Shown in pieces: positions 41,964 to 42,666 of a stretch of DNA of 42,666 nt. Numbering within the stretch: position 1 is the first letter of the stretch; each line of letters starts with the position of its first letter. A model generated the notes under the pieces. That model was not told where the DNA came from and made no database searches. It worked only from the letters and a program-made list of their open reading frames with translations. The stretch covers positions 1 through 42,666 of the forward strand of contig CAZHXF010000022.1 of the NCBI GenBank assembly GCA_964536375.1, given 5' to 3'. The stretch comes from Desulfuromonas sp964536375. Lineage in GTDB: Bacteria; Desulfobacterota; Desulfuromonadia; Desulfuromonadales; Desulfuromonadaceae. The translations under genes and the position numbers were made by a program.

Positions 41964-42666
41964 GGGGATCTCCCTGTGTCAGTTCGCCTGCGAAGGCTTT
42001 TTGCAGGATGGATTGCTTGAGTTCGGCTAGGGCTGTGAGTTTTTGTTGGTAGATGGTTACTAGGTGTTGGGACTCCGCTAATATCTCATTCAGCTTATTC
42101 GCAATTATTTTTTGTTCGGCTACGGTGCGAGGAAAGAAAATGGCAATCTCGTATAATTTCTTTGGAGAGGTGTGTCGGACTTTTAGTCCAGAAGCACTGC
42201 TTTGAACAGCTGCACGAAAGTTGCGGGTATTGAATTGATGGAAAAAGAAATCGTTGTACCAATCAACACCATCATTTAATTGTACGAGGCCAAGTCGCTG
42301 GTTGTGCAGAAACTTATCCGACGCTGGTACAATCAATGAGCTACCAAGCAGACCTGCTGTTTGCTCAGTCATTGCGAAAAGGAAATCACCCTCACTAAGG
42401 AGATAGTCCTCTGGAATCTCGCCAATATAGTATTTGGTCTTTTTCCCTTGGTCTCTATATCCACCATATTCGTAGAATGAGCCAGGAGTTAACAGCATAA
42501 ATCTGCCATCTGGACGGAAAAATTCGCCCTTGAAAGCAAACCCATGCTTAATTGAGCAAATATCGCCAAGCGTCTTTTCCACCCACCCATCACCCTTCTG
42601 GGTGAAAACGCCATTCAGATAGCTTTCAAACAGCTCACGGGCATTGGCGAGGTTCTTCTCGGTATT
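41956..42666 (-). CDS. hsdS: Type I restriction specificity subunit, C-terminal part (runs off the window)
   Basis: 236 residues of an HsdS whose N-terminus is beyond the right edge. The frame stays open from the edge through position 42582, so a GTG there is not the start. The first 28 visible residues (ending NGVFTQKGDGW) are the central conserved helix of HsdS, with NLANARELFESYLNGVF. Next comes the second target-recognition domain (LGDICSIKHGFAFKG..., GLKVRHTSPKKLYEIAI), then the second helical spacer (EQKIIANKLNEILAESQHLVTIYQQKL, then AELKQSILQKAFAGEL). It overlaps the YhcG gene by 8 nt. hsdM should lie further right. Confidence 0.9.
   Translation of the reverse strand, partial: NTEKNLANARELFESYLNGVFTQKGDGWVEKTLGDICSIKHGFAFKGEFFRPDGRFMLLTPGSFYEYGGYRDQGKKTKYYIGEIPEDYLLSEGDFLFAMTEQTAGLLGSSLIVPASDKFLHNQRLGLVQLNDGVDWYNDFFFHQFNTRNFRAAVQSSASGLKVRHTSPKKLYEIAIFFPRTVAEQKIIANKLNEILAESQHLVTIYQQKLTALAELKQSILQKAFAGELTQGDPHV

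Noticed and set aside
42580..42582. GTG as the start of a short complete hsdS
   Set aside because: The frame is open through to the window edge, and the upstream residues match the central conserved helix of HsdS.

Overview
The window looks like a chromosomal segment of a Desulfobacterota bacterium of the Desulfuromonadia (Geobacter/Desulfuromonas/Pelobacter-like) type. This is an inference from gene order and content: pgpA-cinA-recA-pilT-recX-alaS, then hslVU with argB-argD-argF-argG-argH, then dapA-dapB and an LL-diaminopimelate aminotransferase (dapL). Base composition is close to balanced. I do not name a genus.

Region by region. (1) 1-4.9 kb: a secreted FG-GAP/VCBS-like repeat protein closed by a strong terminator, then an AbiEi-like antitoxin-family protein without a visible toxin partner, pgpA and a CinA protein. 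(2) 5.0-12.85 kb: housekeeping genes recA, pilT, recX, alaS, a small cupin and hslV-hslU. (3) 12.87-25.25 kb: a large amino-acid biosynthesis cluster. It makes arginine from N-acetylglutamate through argB, D, F, G and H, and lysine/diaminopimelate through dapA, B and L. Several non-canonical genes are interleaved: a 50-residue membrane peptide, a zinc-ribbon RDD protein, a Nudix hydrolase, a nitrilase-fold hydrolase overlapping argH by 4 nt, and a fibronectin-like lipoprotein. (4) 25.4-31.5 kb: mostly minus-strand envelope genes (outer-membrane barrel, DUF748/AsmA-like giant), a CvfB-like RNA-binding protein and a cyclic-nucleotide-binding protein, divergent from tadA. (5) 31.5-31.9 kb: tRNA-Ser(CGA), followed directly by an array of structured repeats, each ending in another copy of the tRNA 3' end. 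(6) 32.2-35.7 kb: a TAXI-type TRAP transporter (binding protein plus fused permease) whose sequence looks more AT-rich than the core genes. The permease carries an unusual lipoyl-like segment near its C-terminus. (7) 35.7-42.67 kb: a minus-strand defence locus running off the right edge. In transcription order it holds partial hsdS, a DUF1016/YhcG PD-(D/E)XK nuclease, a Bro-N protein, a Schlafen-AlbA/HATPase regulator and hsdR. hsdM should lie just beyond the window.

The stretch from the tRNA to the right edge reads as an accessory island inserted at a tRNA-Ser gene, although no integrase is present in the window. The 100-N gap inside the AlbA gene appears to be a scaffolding artefact: its two flanks are the same 55 bases, and merging them gives one intact reading frame.

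The most unusual observation is the tRNA-tail repeat array. A 121-nt perfect direct repeat with a 161-nt period rebuilds the T-arm 3' strand, acceptor 3' strand and CCA of the tRNA after each hairpin-rich insert. A decayed further copy seems to follow.
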